From Thaumasiovibrio sp043421945 (lineage in GTDB: Bacteria; Pseudomonadota; Gammaproteobacteria; Enterobacterales; Vibrionaceae), in NCBI GenBank assembly GCA_043421945.1, contig JBHOGO010000054.1:1-32483 (forward strand): a stretch of DNA of 32,483 bases. Reading direction: 5' to 3'. The position numbers were made by a program, and so were the translations under genes. Every line of letters starts with the position of its first letter. The first letter of the stretch is position 1. Below, in pieces: positions 1 to 8,989 of this stretch. Below the pieces are notes generated by a model that searched no databases, was not told where the DNA came from, and saw only the letters and a program-made list of their open reading frames with translations.

Positions 1-4
1 GGTG

Positions 5-38
5 AAAAAAAGGCCTAACCGCTATGCGGTTAGGCCTT
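5..38 (-). terminator. Rho-independent terminator hairpin at window edge (minus strand)
   Basis: A perfect 12-bp inverted repeat (11-22 against 26-37, extendable by the A10-T38 pair) has a 3-base loop. A run of six A at 5-10 reads as T6 on the minus strand after the stem, so the structure suits a minus-strand terminator. Its gene would lie mostly in the loop-distal, rightward direction on the minus strand, yet the sequence to the right is a plus-strand permease fragment, so the hairpin looks out of place. It may have arrived with whatever replaced the 5' part of the permease. Confidence 0.55.
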
Positions 39-66
39 CTCGGAAGCGATAAGTCAGCTTAACTGA

Positions 67-1194
67 CAAGCATTAGGTATTGCTGCGGCATTTTTATTAG
101 CGTTTATTGAAAGCCTATCAGACTTCGGAAACCCGATTGTACTGGGTGGTAATTTTGAAGTGCTCTCAACCAAGATATTTTTTGCTGTCGTGGGCGCACG
201 TTACGACTTAACCAACGCGGCTGTCCTTTCTATTATTTTGCTTAGCCTTACATTGGTGGCGTTTTGGTTACAAAAACGTTGGCTTGGATCTAAAAGCTAC
301 GTGACCGTTACAGGAAAATCAGATGCGGGGGTTGTTGCACCGTTACCACGTAACCTGCAGCGTGGTGCAGCCAGTATCGTTATTCCTTTTGTTGTCTTAA
401 CCATCGCGATCTATGCCATTGTATTGGTTGGCGGCTTTGTGAAAGATATCGGTCGTTGGGATCTTACCCCGTCTATTTCACATCTATCGACGGCTTTTTC
501 TTTCGACATTACGTCTGACGGAATTCAGTTTTATGGTTCAGCTTGGAACTCGCTTAAAACAACACTTTGGGTTTCAGCTCTTGCTGCTCCTATTACAGCC
601 GTTCTAGGTATTTTGACTGCGTGGTTAGTCACTAGGCAGCAGTTTTACGGACGTCGTCAATTTGAATTCATTACGATGCTTAGCTTTGCAATTCCGGGAA
701 CGGTTGTCGGGGTGTCTTACGTGGCTGCGTTTAATGTTCCTCCCGTTGATATCACAGGCACGTTGATTATCTTAGTGATCTGTTTTGCTTTCCGTAATAT
801 GCCCGTTGGTATGAGAGCTGGGGTGGCGGCACTGTCTCAAATTGATAAATCAATGGAAGAAGCAAGCCAAACCATGGGCGCTGGTAGTTTCACGACGCTA
901 CGCCGCGTTGTACTGCCATTGATAAAGCCTGCCATTTTTACAGCAACCATTTATGCATTCGTTACTGCTATGACAGCTGTTTCAGCGGTTATCTTCCTCG
1001 TTAGTGCCCGTCATAACATGGCGACAGCTTATATCATGGGCCGAGTGGAGAACGGTGAGTATGCTTTAGCGATTACCTATTCAGCAGTTCTTATGATCAT
1101 CATGATGGCGGTTATTGCACTTATTACTGTCGGTGTTGGCAAAAAACGCCAATACCGTCAACGCAACACTGCGCTCGTTGAAGCGACACAATAA
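67..1194 (+). pseudogene. ABC importer fused permease, 5'-truncated (FbpB/AfuB-like)
   Basis: Inner-membrane permease of a binding-protein-dependent ABC importer. The family protein is a fusion of two permease domains of about 700 residues in total. Family-like sequence begins at codon 67 (Q-A-L-G-I-A-A-A), runs through the end of the first domain (ESLSDFGNPIVLGG), and continues into a complete second domain with the EAA-loop motif (EEASQTMGAG, then LRRVVLPLIKPA). In-frame stops lie at 16-18, 37-39 ('tag' within the hairpin region) and 64-66, and the other two plus frames also close before 67. The first half, including the first EAA loop, is therefore absent. GTG at 160 is the first initiator-like codon but sits inside conserved sequence and is unlikely to be a native start. 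The ATPase gene follows 21 bases downstream. Homologues are called iron(III) permeases, although AfuABC of Actinobacillus transports sugar phosphates. Truncation by rearrangement or a sequence-assembly join cannot be told apart here. Confidence 0.75.
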
Positions 1195-1215
1195 ACGAAG
1201 CGTTAAGGACTTAAA

Positions 1216-2262
1216 ATGAACAACGAAGTAGCTATTGAGCTCAAAAATGTCGTCAAGCAGTTTGGCGATGCTACCGCCGTCGGTGGTGTAGACCTTACCA
1301 TTAAGCGCGGTGAACTAGTCACTTTCCTTGGACCATCGGGCTGCGGGAAAACAACAACACTGCGTTTAATTGCAGGATTAGAGCTACCTACATCGGGCAC
1401 TATTTCGATAGACGGTAAAGATGTGAGCCAGCTCTCTGCGTCTGACCGAAATGTCGGCATGGTATTCCAATCTTATGCGCTGTTCCCACATATGACAGTG
1501 TTAGATAATGTGATTTATGGGCCAGTAACACGTGGAGAGAGCGCCAAAAAAGCGGCAGAACGCGCCCATGAAGTACTCGCATTGATAGGGTTAGATGGCC
1601 TTTCTAAGCGTTATCCATCAGAACTTTCCGGTGGACAACAACAACGAGTCGCCGTTGCGCGTGCGATTGTGCAGCAACCCGATGTATTAATGTTCGATGA
1701 GCCTCTTTCTAATGTCGACGCAAAATTACGCCGTAAAGTAAGAAATGAGATTCGTGAATTGCAGCAAAAGTTCGGTATTACAGCGGTATACGTCACTCAT
1801 GACCAAGAGGAAGCACTAGCTGTTTCTGATAAAGTCGTTGTTATGAAGGCAGGAAAAATCGAGCAAATCGGCACACCCGAAGAGCTTTACTGCCAGCCTA
1901 AATCACGTTTTGTTGCTGATTTTATTGGCGATGCTAACTTAATCAACGGCAAGGTCGAGCAGGGTCGGTTTATTGCTGGCGATTGGCATGTGGCACTAGA
2001 CGCAGATGACCAGTCAGACGCTTCTATATCAATACGACCAGAGCTTATTGAAATGGTAAAAATGACGTCTGACGAGAGTACATTAACGGGTTTAAAAGGT
2101 CGTGTGCTCAGTGCTACCTACTTGGGAAGTAGGATGGAGTATGAAGTGCAAACATCATTTGGAGAGCTACTGGTTTCTCATCCTTCTAACGATGAGCGTT
2201 TAACGGTTTCAAATGACGTTAATCTGTATATTAATGCTGATCATATGATTCGAGTCAGCTAA
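1216..2262 (+). CDS. ABC transporter ATP-binding protein (FbpC/AfuC-like)
   Basis: ATPase subunit (348 aa) of the importer whose permease lies immediately upstream. It hydrolyses ATP at the cytoplasmic face to drive uptake. Visible motifs are Walker A GPSGCGKTT (residues 39-47), signature LSGGQQQR (137-144), Walker B VLMFDEP (157-163), D-loop SNVDAK and H-switch His195. The C-terminal 100 residues (from about 240) form a TOBE-type regulatory region with the SIRPELIEMV segment typical of the MalK/PotA/FbpC group. The length is normal for the family. The start at 1216 is preceded by TTAAGGAC, a reasonable ribosome binding site. Substrate cannot be read from this subunit: ferric iron and sugar phosphates are both known for close relatives. 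With the permease truncated, its product may have no partner unless an intact copy exists elsewhere. Confidence 0.85.
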   Translation: MNNEVAIELKNVVKQFGDATAVGGVDLTIKRGELVTFLGPSGCGKTTTLRLIAGLELPTSGTISIDGKDVSQLSASDRNVGMVFQSYALFPHMTVLDNVIYGPVTRGESAKKAAERAHEVLALIGLDGLSKRYPSELSGGQQQRVAVARAIVQQPDVLMFDEPLSNVDAKLRRKVRNEIRELQQKFGITAVYVTHDQEEALAVSDKVVVMKAGKIEQIGTPEELYCQPKSRFVADFIGDANLINGKVEQGRFIAGDWHVALDADDQSDASISIRPELIEMVKMTSDESTLTGLKGRVLSATYLGSRMEYEVQTSFGELLVSHPSNDERLTVSNDVNLYINADHMIRVS

Positions 2263-2284
2263 CGCTATTCTATTTTGACTCGCC

Positions 2285-2332
2285 ACAAAGCTTTCAAATA
2301 ACAAAGCTTTTAAATGACAGAGCTATCAAATG
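2285..2332 (+). repeat. Three imperfect 16-bp tandem repeats
   Basis: Three consecutive 16-base units (2285-2300, 2301-2316, 2317-2332) follow the pattern ACAAAGCTTTCAAATA with 2-4 changes each. The first two units contain AAAGCTTT, a perfect palindrome. They lie between the ATPase stop codon and the terminator. No function is evident. Confidence 0.7.
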
Positions 2333-2353
2333 ATAAGCAACAGACATTAAATG

Positions 2354-2381
2354 AAAGCAGCCTTTTTAGGGCTGCTTTTTT
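2354..2381 (+). terminator. Rho-independent terminator after ABC operon
   Basis: A 9-bp stem (2354-2362 AAAGCAGCC against 2370-2378 GGCTGCTTT) with a T-rich 7-base loop is followed by T residues to 2381. It lies between the convergent ATPase and codA genes and mainly suits the plus strand. The A-rich left flank gives it some minus-strand capacity. Confidence 0.75.
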
Positions 2382-2392
2382 GTTTGCGTTAC

Positions 2393-3667
2393 TTATCGCT
2401 GGAAGCTCACATTCTCAGTCTGATCGAGACTTATGGTCGTCTTTGCAGGAACCGTCTCAGCGATGACTTTTCCATTTCTCACCGAGTATCTGACAGGTAC
2501 TTGTCTTCGCACGGCATCAAAACCACTCTCAGCAGCAAGAACAATCACATTACCAGGTCGCCCAACGTCAATACCATGGCGTTGCCCTAAATGCATGGCT
2601 CTTGCCGAATGTTCACTAATTAAACGAAGGGATTGATTAATTTGCTCGTAGCCCATGAGCTGACAAACGTGTAATCCCATATGCAGAACTTGAAGCATAT
2701 TCGCAGTGCCTAACGGATACCAAGGATCGAAAACATCATCATGCCCAAAACAAACATTAATATCCGCAGCCAATAACTCTTTGACGCGTGTTATACCCCG
2801 ACGTTTTGGATAATCATCAAAACGCCCTTGTAAGTGAATATTGACCAAAGGATTGGCTACAAAGCTAATCCCTGACATTTTCAGCAAGCGAAAAAGTCGG
2901 GAAGTATAGGCACCGTTATAAGAGTGCATCGCGGTGGTATGACTCGCAGTGACCCTGTCACCCATATTATTCTCTAGCGCAAGGGTAGCGACTGTCTCCA
3001 CAAAGCGCGATTGTTCATCGTCAATTTCATCACAATGTACATCGATAAGGCGGTCATATCGTTTCGCTAACTCGAAGATGTAATGCAGTGACTCTATCCC
3101 GTATTCACGAGTATGTTCAAAGTGAGGAATAGCCCCAATAACGTCAGCCCCAAGTTCAACGGCTTCTTCAAGAATGGCTTTCCCATTAGGAAAGGAGAGA
3201 ATGCCTTCCTGAGGAAAAGCGACGATCTGGATATCAATCCAAGCTTTCATATCTTCTTTCAATGCTAACATCGCCTTTAACGCCACAAGGCTTGGGTCAG
3301 AAACATCGACATGTGTACGAACATGTTGAATACCGTTCGCTATCTGCCATTTTAGAGTTGTGCGCGCACGAGTTTTCACATCATCCATCGACAGGGTCTG
3401 TTTACGCTCAGACCAACATTCAATCCCTTCAAACAACGTCCCTGATTGATTCCAGCGCGGTTCGCCGGCTGTTTGTGTCGTATCTAAATGTATGTGAGGT
3501 TCACAAAATGGAGGAAGTACCAAGCACGAATCGGCATCAAGAATTTCACCGGACCACGATTCATTGACGTTCGGTGAAATATTCGTAATTTTCCCTTCCA
3601 CGATAGTTATCTGTTGCAGTGAATCCGTGCCACGCAAACGAGCATTCGTAATCAATAAATCATGCAT
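2393..3667 (-). CDS. codA: Cytosine deaminase
   Basis: Cytoplasmic amidohydrolase that deaminates cytosine to uracil and ammonia in pyrimidine salvage. The sequence closely tracks E. coli CodA: metal-binding EPHIHLD (His58/His60 from the chosen start), the ANGIQHVRTHVD segment, VHCDEIDDEQ with the catalytic Glu, ASHTTAMHSY, and FGHDDVFDPW carrying the metal-ligand Asp. The C-terminal RRQVPVRYSVR stretch is also conserved. The start at 3667 gives 424 aa, beginning MHDLLITNARL, which lines up with the 427-aa E. coli protein and has AGGGAAAG upstream. A longer start at 3727 would add 20 residues without family support. The usual partner, the cytosine permease CodB, is absent from both flanks, so the gene stands alone and cytosine must enter by another route. 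Confidence 0.93.
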   Translation of the reverse strand: MHDLLITNARLRGTDSLQQITIVEGKITNISPNVNESWSGEILDADSCLVLPPFCEPHIHLDTTQTAGEPRWNQSGTLFEGIECWSERKQTLSMDDVKTRARTTLKWQIANGIQHVRTHVDVSDPSLVALKAMLALKEDMKAWIDIQIVAFPQEGILSFPNGKAILEEAVELGADVIGAIPHFEHTREYGIESLHYIFELAKRYDRLIDVHCDEIDDEQSRFVETVATLALENNMGDRVTASHTTAMHSYNGAYTSRLFRLLKMSGISFVANPLVNIHLQGRFDDYPKRRGITRVKELLAADINVCFGHDDVFDPWYPLGTANMLQVLHMGLHVCQLMGYEQINQSLRLISEHSARAMHLGQRHGIDVGRPGNVIVLAAESGFDAVRRQVPVRYSVRNGKVIAETVPAKTTISLDQTENVSFQR

Positions 3668-3918
3668 CTTCTTTCCCTGAATAGTTTGAATCCATTTAAT
3701 GAGTCTAACACCTTGATCATCGCTCATGCAGTTAAACGCCTTACCCTGTAATAAAGAATCCTTAATGGATAATGAACATCACTCAACAAGCCGGTATAAG
3801 CGGTTCTTATCAAACAACAATCCTTGATTATCGAACAATGTACAGTAAGAATAGAGTAAACGACGTTTACCGAACGAACTCGATATGACGTTCCTATAAA
3901 ATGGTGAGGAAATACGGC

Positions 3919-4866
3919 ATGCAACTGAATCATTGGCTACTGGCAGGGGCGATGATCACGCTAACTGGCTGCGTCGCTCAAAATCAATATGATGACTTAC
4001 AAGGACAGGTTGTTGGAGATGTGCCGCGATACAGTGACATAGCAATGCACGAGCAAGATAACATCAGAATTGGTCTCGCCTTTGGTGGTGGTGCAGCACG
4101 CGGCATTATGCATTTAGGTGTCATTAAAGCACTTCAGGAAAATGGTATTCATGCTGACGTGGTAACGGGTACGTCTGTTGGCTCTATTGCCGCAGTGCTT
4201 TACGCCAATAATGATAACTATGATGCATTAGAAAAGACCATTCTCACGTTCTCGGACAGGACCATTAAAGACTTTATCATTTCAAAGCAGGGCCTTATTC
4301 AAGGAAAAGCATTAGCTGATTGGATCAATGATCAAATTGGCTATCAGGACTTAGCACAGATGCCTATCGACGTAGGTATTGCGACCACAAACGTGACAAC
4401 GCAACAAGTTCACCTTTTTACAGGGGGTAATCCAGGTGAGGCGGTACAAATTTCTTCAAGTGTACCGGGCGTTTTTGTTCCTGTTACGTATCAAGGTGAC
4501 ATGTTTATTGATGGCGGTATGTTGTCGTTAGTACCCGTCTATGGAGCGCGAGAGCTGGGCGCTGATATTGTTATTGGTGTTGACGTTATGTGTGGTGCAC
4601 CACCTGCTATCCAAGCGACCGCAGTCGGCGCTCTAGCCAGTGCATTTTGGCTGCAGACTTGTAACGAACCTCAATATGAAGTTTCGACGGCAGATATTCT
4701 CATTACTCCAATTCCGAGTAACCCAAGCTTTGATGATTTCGGTAACGACGAGAGCAGAAAGCTCGCAATTCAAAATGGCTATGATGCAACTATAGCCATG
4801 ATGCCAAAGATTAAAGCGCTATTATGTGAGCGGGACGCGGCACATTGTGCGCACAGCACAAAGTAA
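3919..4866 (+). CDS. Patatin-like phospholipase, lipoprotein
   Basis: Predicted lipid-anchored serine hydrolase (315 aa) of the bacterial patatin/RssA group, likely a phospholipase or acyl hydrolase in the envelope. The N-terminus has a hydrophobic stretch ending in lipobox LTGC (Cys18). The oxyanion-hole motif GGGAARG follows at about 56-62, nucleophile motif GTSVG with Ser86, and the catalytic-dyad Asp198 in DGG. All essential residues are therefore present. The start at 3919 is preferred because GGTGAGGA (3903-3910) is well placed for it. The ATG at 3901 would put extra charged residues before the signal peptide and has no ribosome site. The gene is divergent from codA across about 250 bases. 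The C-terminus holds several Cys residues (e.g. CERDAAHC) that could form disulfides after export. The substrate is unknown. Confidence 0.85.
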   Translation: MQLNHWLLAGAMITLTGCVAQNQYDDLQGQVVGDVPRYSDIAMHEQDNIRIGLAFGGGAARGIMHLGVIKALQENGIHADVVTGTSVGSIAAVLYANNDNYDALEKTILTFSDRTIKDFIISKQGLIQGKALADWINDQIGYQDLAQMPIDVGIATTNVTTQQVHLFTGGNPGEAVQISSSVPGVFVPVTYQGDMFIDGGMLSLVPVYGARELGADIVIGVDVMCGAPPAIQATAVGALASAFWLQTCNEPQYEVSTADILITPIPSNPSFDDFGNDESRKLAIQNGYDATIAMMPKIKALLCERDAAHCAHSTK

Positions 4867-5037
4867 CGTAAAGTAATGGTTTTATTAAACTTTTATTTAC
4901 CGACTCAACTTGAAAGTTTGAAATCCAAAGACGAGTAGACCTCATAAAGGTAAGGTTGTAATCGCTTCATGTGAAAACTGACTATGCTATAGGTGGCTAA
5001 TTAGAATATTGTTAATAGAGCAGCCTATGGTTTAAGT

Positions 5038-6762
5038 ATGATTTCAACCTTTCGTTCCTACCTTATATTATGCAGCGTGCTAAGTCTTAGCTCTCAGCCA
5101 GTCATGGCGTTTACTGCACCAGAACAGTGGGCGCAGGTGTTCTCTCCTTCTACATTGACACTAGATGAACGTGTTCAAGAGTTACAATGGTTTGCAGACG
5201 TCGCTCAACCATTTCAAGGAATGACAATATACTCGGTGGCTGAACAAACTGAGACCAGCTACTACGACAGTCAATTCCTCGCGAAAGTATTCAAAGAGCT
5301 CACAGGAATAGAAGTCATTCATGGCGTCGTCCAAAAAAGTGAATTGTTGGAACAATTCGAGTCACAATTGAAAAAGGGTGCTTGGTATCACGATGTCTTT
5401 GTCGTTGATAGCAAGATCAGTAACGACCCGACACTTAAAAAACACATCTTACCGTTAAGTCATTATGCCGCCATTGAAGGGCTGCAATACACAAACCCAT
5501 TCCTTGATTTTAACGACTTACTGTACCTTAAACGGGATAAGAGTGAGAACTGGCATCAGCTTCCAAATTTTCACGCCTTTATCCTATATTGGTTTCGGCA
5601 AGACTGGTTTTCATCACCAGAATTACAAATTGAGTTTCAATCAGTCTATGGCTACGAATTAGGTGTACCACTCAATTGGAGAGCCTACGAAGACATTGCT
5701 GATTTCTTTCACCGTCGTGAACTCACAAATCCAAATGGCCAAACGACCGCAGTCTATGGACACGCTGATTTTTCTCAACCAGGTGAGTGGTTGGGCTCAC
5801 GCTTTCCTGGTGCTTTATTGGTTAGTGCTGGGCTTCCTAAACAGTGTCAGCCCTTAGTGGGAAAGGCTATCATTGAAGACAAAAATTGCACAAGTCATGG
5901 GGGATTTCTTACGCATGATGAGCAACCTACCGAAGCTGGTCAGGGTAGGGAAGTCAATAGTGAAATAGTCAAATATGCTGTCTTTACGTGGGCTAAGATG
6001 CTTGCACAATATGCCCCAGAAACAGCCTCTGTCAGTAGTCCAAAGCGTCATAGTCGACGTCTTGTTAACGGTGATATTGCACAAACTTGGTACTGGTCAC
6101 CAACCGCTATTGCCAACGAGAGTCAGTATTACCACCCTGCGAGCCCTTTAACATACTCAGATGGTTCAACAGCGTGGCGTGTGGCTCCTGTCCCTGTTGG
6201 TCAATACTGGCAAGAAGGGATGCCCAGTTCGTACTATCAATCAAATGGTTGGACTATTCCACAGAGCACTGAAGGAAAAACGCGCCATGCTGCATGGCTT
6301 TGGGCGCAGTTCACAGCATCAAAATCTGTGGCTTTGAAAAAAATGACCGTGACTAAACTGCCTATGCGACAAAGCAGTTTATCTTCGACGATAGCCACTT
6401 CGATGAACAATGCACTGGGTGGATACATCGATCTATTGCGTTCTAATGTGCTTGTCAGTAACCAAACACAGAGTGAGTTGATACCTGATTATTTGCGTGT
6501 CGTGGCTTTATGGGAAAAGGCAATATCAAACATCTCCCTGAATCTTCAATCTATCGACACATCGCTTGATGCGCTTTTCGTTCAACTTGATGCCCTCATC
6601 ACTGAAACACACTCCCAGCCCAGTACCGCCGTCCTGTCTGAGATTCACGATGCAAGAGACCAAGCCGAAAATACAAAGTTTCAACTTATTGTTGAAGAAC
6701 CGATAGCTAAAACTATTTCGTATGACTCGTTGTTAGAATCTTGGAAAGGTGAAAACAAATGA
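5038..6762 (+). CDS. GlpV-like periplasmic solute-binding protein, coupled to a sensor kinase
   Basis: Exported binding protein of 574 aa with a signal peptide at residues 1-24 (cleavage after VMA). Length and sequence recall the GlpV-type polyol/glycerol-binding family of ABC importers: shared pattern elements are the STLTLDERVQELQWF start, the YWFRQDWF block, GVPLNWRAYEDIADFF, WRVAPVPVGQYWQEG and the ISYDSLLESWKG tail. This assignment is from memory of the family, not from an alignment. No ABC permease or ATPase accompanies it. Instead its stop overlaps the start of a CACHE-domain histidine kinase by the ATGA arrangement at 6759-6762. The likely role is as a ligand-loaded co-receptor for that kinase, as LuxP is for LuxQ or ChvE for VirA, rather than a transport component. 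The ribosome site before 5038 is weak. The ligand is unknown; glycerol or another polyol/sugar is a guess from the family. Confidence 0.75.
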   Translation: MISTFRSYLILCSVLSLSSQPVMAFTAPEQWAQVFSPSTLTLDERVQELQWFADVAQPFQGMTIYSVAEQTETSYYDSQFLAKVFKELTGIEVIHGVVQKSELLEQFESQLKKGAWYHDVFVVDSKISNDPTLKKHILPLSHYAAIEGLQYTNPFLDFNDLLYLKRDKSENWHQLPNFHAFILYWFRQDWFSSPELQIEFQSVYGYELGVPLNWRAYEDIADFFHRRELTNPNGQTTAVYGHADFSQPGEWLGSRFPGALLVSAGLPKQCQPLVGKAIIEDKNCTSHGGFLTHDEQPTEAGQGREVNSEIVKYAVFTWAKMLAQYAPETASVSSPKRHSRRLVNGDIAQTWYWSPTAIANESQYYHPASPLTYSDGSTAWRVAPVPVGQYWQEGMPSSYYQSNGWTIPQSTEGKTRHAAWLWAQFTASKSVALKKMTVTKLPMRQSSLSSTIATSMNNALGGYIDLLRSNVLVSNQTQSELIPDYLRVVALWEKAISNISLNLQSIDTSLDALFVQLDALITETHSQPSTAVLSEIHDARDQAENTKFQLIVEEPIAKTISYDSLLESWKGENK

Positions 6763-8873
6763 AAATTGCCTTTCATAAGAGCTTACGTACAAAAATAGGG
6801 GGCGTTGTTTTTGCCTCTGGCTCAATCCTGATTGCGATTGTTTTTTTCATATACTTGCCATTACTAGAAAAAAGTTTGCGCGATGAAAGAGTTCAAACAT
6901 TACATGCAGTCGTTCATAGTGCGGTATCTGTTATGGAATACTATGAAAAAGGTATAAGGGAATCGTACTGGTTAAAGGACAATGATTTCCCAAGTGGGCG
7001 TGTTCAAGCACGCCAATTAATCCTTAGTTATTTACGACACCTTGAGTTTCTTGAAGGACAGCAAATCTTCATTCTCGACATGCAAGGGAAGGCTGTCTTA
7101 TATCCCGCAGAGCCATCACTCGAAGGCAATTCTGTTGCTAATAATTCTCTGGTTAAAAATGAGGTCTCTTTTCCTTTTGAAGAGATCTTACTTGCCGCAA
7201 TAAAAGATACAAATGCCGTCATTGAATACCCATGGGTCAATCAAAGAGATGAGCGATTGATAGAAACTCAGTGGACTTACACTGAGTTTTTTTACCCTTG
7301 GGGCTGGGTTGTCTGTGCAAGTATCAATGCAGAAGATATACAGCAATACGTCGATGAAGTGAGTCAACAAGTTATCATAAAATTGGGCTTAGCCCTCTTT
7401 GCAGCCCTAGTGCTCGCTTATTATCTGGTGGTGAAAATCACTTCACCGATGACGCGCTTATCTTATCAAGTACAAAAAATCACAGAATATTCTTCTCGGG
7501 GCACACTGAAACAAATCGATGTTCACACTAATGATGAAGTAGGGGTATTAGCTTCAGCCTTTAGAAAAACACTACAACGATTGTCTAACACGTTGATGAT
7601 GTTGAGGAATAAGCAAGAGAGCCTGCAAACAACCTTGAACTCTATTGGTGATGGTGTGGTAAGTGTTGATATTGAAGGGCGTATACAGCTATTTAACCCT
7701 GTGGCAGCCAACCTAACCGGCCTAGAAGCCAGTCAGGTTAAATCGGCGTTCATTGACGATGTTATTACTCTCTATGACCTAGAAAATGGAGAGGTGATTT
7801 CTATGTCTCAGTTTATCGATGTGATGCAAGGTGAGGTTGGGGCGATTAGCCATGAAGCGATTCTAAACTCTACGACCGGTCAAACGCATGTTGTACTGGT
7901 GACAATGTCTTCGATTATTTCTTCTGATATCGATTGCCAAGGTGCCGTCTTTGCCATCAGTGATATCACCAAAAAAAAGGAGCGGGAGCAGGATTTAAAA
8001 GATTTAAATCAGGAACTCAAATCACATAAAGAGGAGTTGGAATATAAGGTGGCTGAGCGTACAAACGAACTCTCATATACCATCGAGAATCTTAAAAATA
8101 CACGGAATCAATTAGTATCAACTGAGAAAATGGCGTCATTAGGCCGGCTCGTTGCTGGCATATCACATGAAATCAATACACCACTTGGCGTGTGCGTGAC
8201 TGCTGTTAGTTGCTTGGAGCAGAACTACATACACTTCAAAACCGCTTGTTTAGAAGGACAATTGAGCAAGCGTTACCTCAATAGTTATCTGGAAGATACA
8301 GAAGAAGGCTTAACATTAGTGCTGAACAATTTAACACGCGCCAGCGGTTTAGTTCAAAGTTTCAAGCAGGTATCTGTTGACCAATCAAACAACAATTACC
8401 GAGATTTTGATGTTCTCGACTATATGCAGGAAATTGCCGCAAGCTTAAAACCGCACATTAAAGCGAGTGGTCATCGTTTTATGGTGGATTGTCCAGAAGC
8501 ACTTAAGATGTATGCTAATCCAGGTGCCATTTCTCAGGTATTTACAAACCTAATTATGAACTCAGTTTTACACGGTTTTGAAGAGCGTGAGCAAGGGCTC
8601 ATGACACTAAATATCTTTGAGGATGGCGAAGATGTTATCTTTGATTATAAAGACGACGGCGTTGGAATGGGTAATGATGTCGTTGAAAAGATCTTCGAAC
8701 CTTTCTTTACAACCAAGCTAGGCCAAGGAGGCAGTGGCCTCGGCATGCACATTGTTTATAACCTCGTTACCGTGACTCTTGAAGGGAGTATTGAGTGCAA
8801 GAGTACTCTTGGTGAAGGAACAAGGTTTATCATCCGTCTTCCTCACAAGGGATTACCTGAGGATTCTATTTAG
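6759..8873 (+). CDS. CACHE-HAMP-PAS sensor histidine kinase
   Basis: Membrane-bound sensor kinase of 704 aa. In order: TM1 (about 14-34), a periplasmic CACHE-like domain (35-200) with the ILDMQGKAVLYPAEPSLEG and YPWGWVVCASI signatures of the sCache_2/dCache_2 type, TM2 (about 205-227), HAMP (228-280), PAS (285-400, NSIGDGVVSVDIEGRIQLFNP), a coiled coil (405-455), the phospho-acceptor box GISHEINTPLG with His470, and an ATPase domain (N-box NLIMNSVLHGF, G1 DDGVGM, G2 GGSGLGMHIV). All catalytic motifs are intact. The HEINTPLG form places it near the DctB/NtrB-type kinases. There is no receiver domain and no response regulator nearby, so its target is elsewhere. AAAGGTG at 6746-6752 is its ribosome site inside the upstream gene. 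Coupling suggests near-equal synthesis with the binding protein. Confidence 0.88.
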   Translation: MKIAFHKSLRTKIGGVVFASGSILIAIVFFIYLPLLEKSLRDERVQTLHAVVHSAVSVMEYYEKGIRESYWLKDNDFPSGRVQARQLILSYLRHLEFLEGQQIFILDMQGKAVLYPAEPSLEGNSVANNSLVKNEVSFPFEEILLAAIKDTNAVIEYPWVNQRDERLIETQWTYTEFFYPWGWVVCASINAEDIQQYVDEVSQQVIIKLGLALFAALVLAYYLVVKITSPMTRLSYQVQKITEYSSRGTLKQIDVHTNDEVGVLASAFRKTLQRLSNTLMMLRNKQESLQTTLNSIGDGVVSVDIEGRIQLFNPVAANLTGLEASQVKSAFIDDVITLYDLENGEVISMSQFIDVMQGEVGAISHEAILNSTTGQTHVVLVTMSSIISSDIDCQGAVFAISDITKKKEREQDLKDLNQELKSHKEELEYKVAERTNELSYTIENLKNTRNQLVSTEKMASLGRLVAGISHEINTPLGVCVTAVSCLEQNYIHFKTACLEGQLSKRYLNSYLEDTEEGLTLVLNNLTRASGLVQSFKQVSVDQSNNNYRDFDVLDYMQEIAASLKPHIKASGHRFMVDCPEALKMYANPGAISQVFTNLIMNSVLHGFEEREQGLMTLNIFEDGEDVIFDYKDDGVGMGNDVVEKIFEPFFTTKLGQGGSGLGMHIVYNLVTVTLEGSIECKSTLGEGTRFIIRLPHKGLPEDSI

Positions 8874-8989
8874 CTTTAGTTTAAGGTTCTAATTAGTCTT
8901 ATTTGGTGAACGGATTGCGATTTACCTGAAGAAAAATTAGGTTACCAGACATCAAAACGACAATTTATGATTGTTAGTGATAATCTTTC

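Noticed and set aside
10..38. Integron attC-like GCCTAAC/GTTAGGC arms in the edge hairpin
   Set aside because: The arms match attC core words, but the whole hairpin is under 30 bases with a 3-base loop and lacks the extra-helical bases and inner core sites. With its adjacent T run it is explained as a terminator.
1203..1796. Minus-strand open frames over the ABC ATPase gene
   Set aside because: They are antisense shadows of a gene with all ATPase motifs in order.
3724..3933. Minus-strand open frame of 69 codons between codA and the patatin gene
   Set aside because: It overlaps both gene starts, has no ribosome site and has no protein-like composition.
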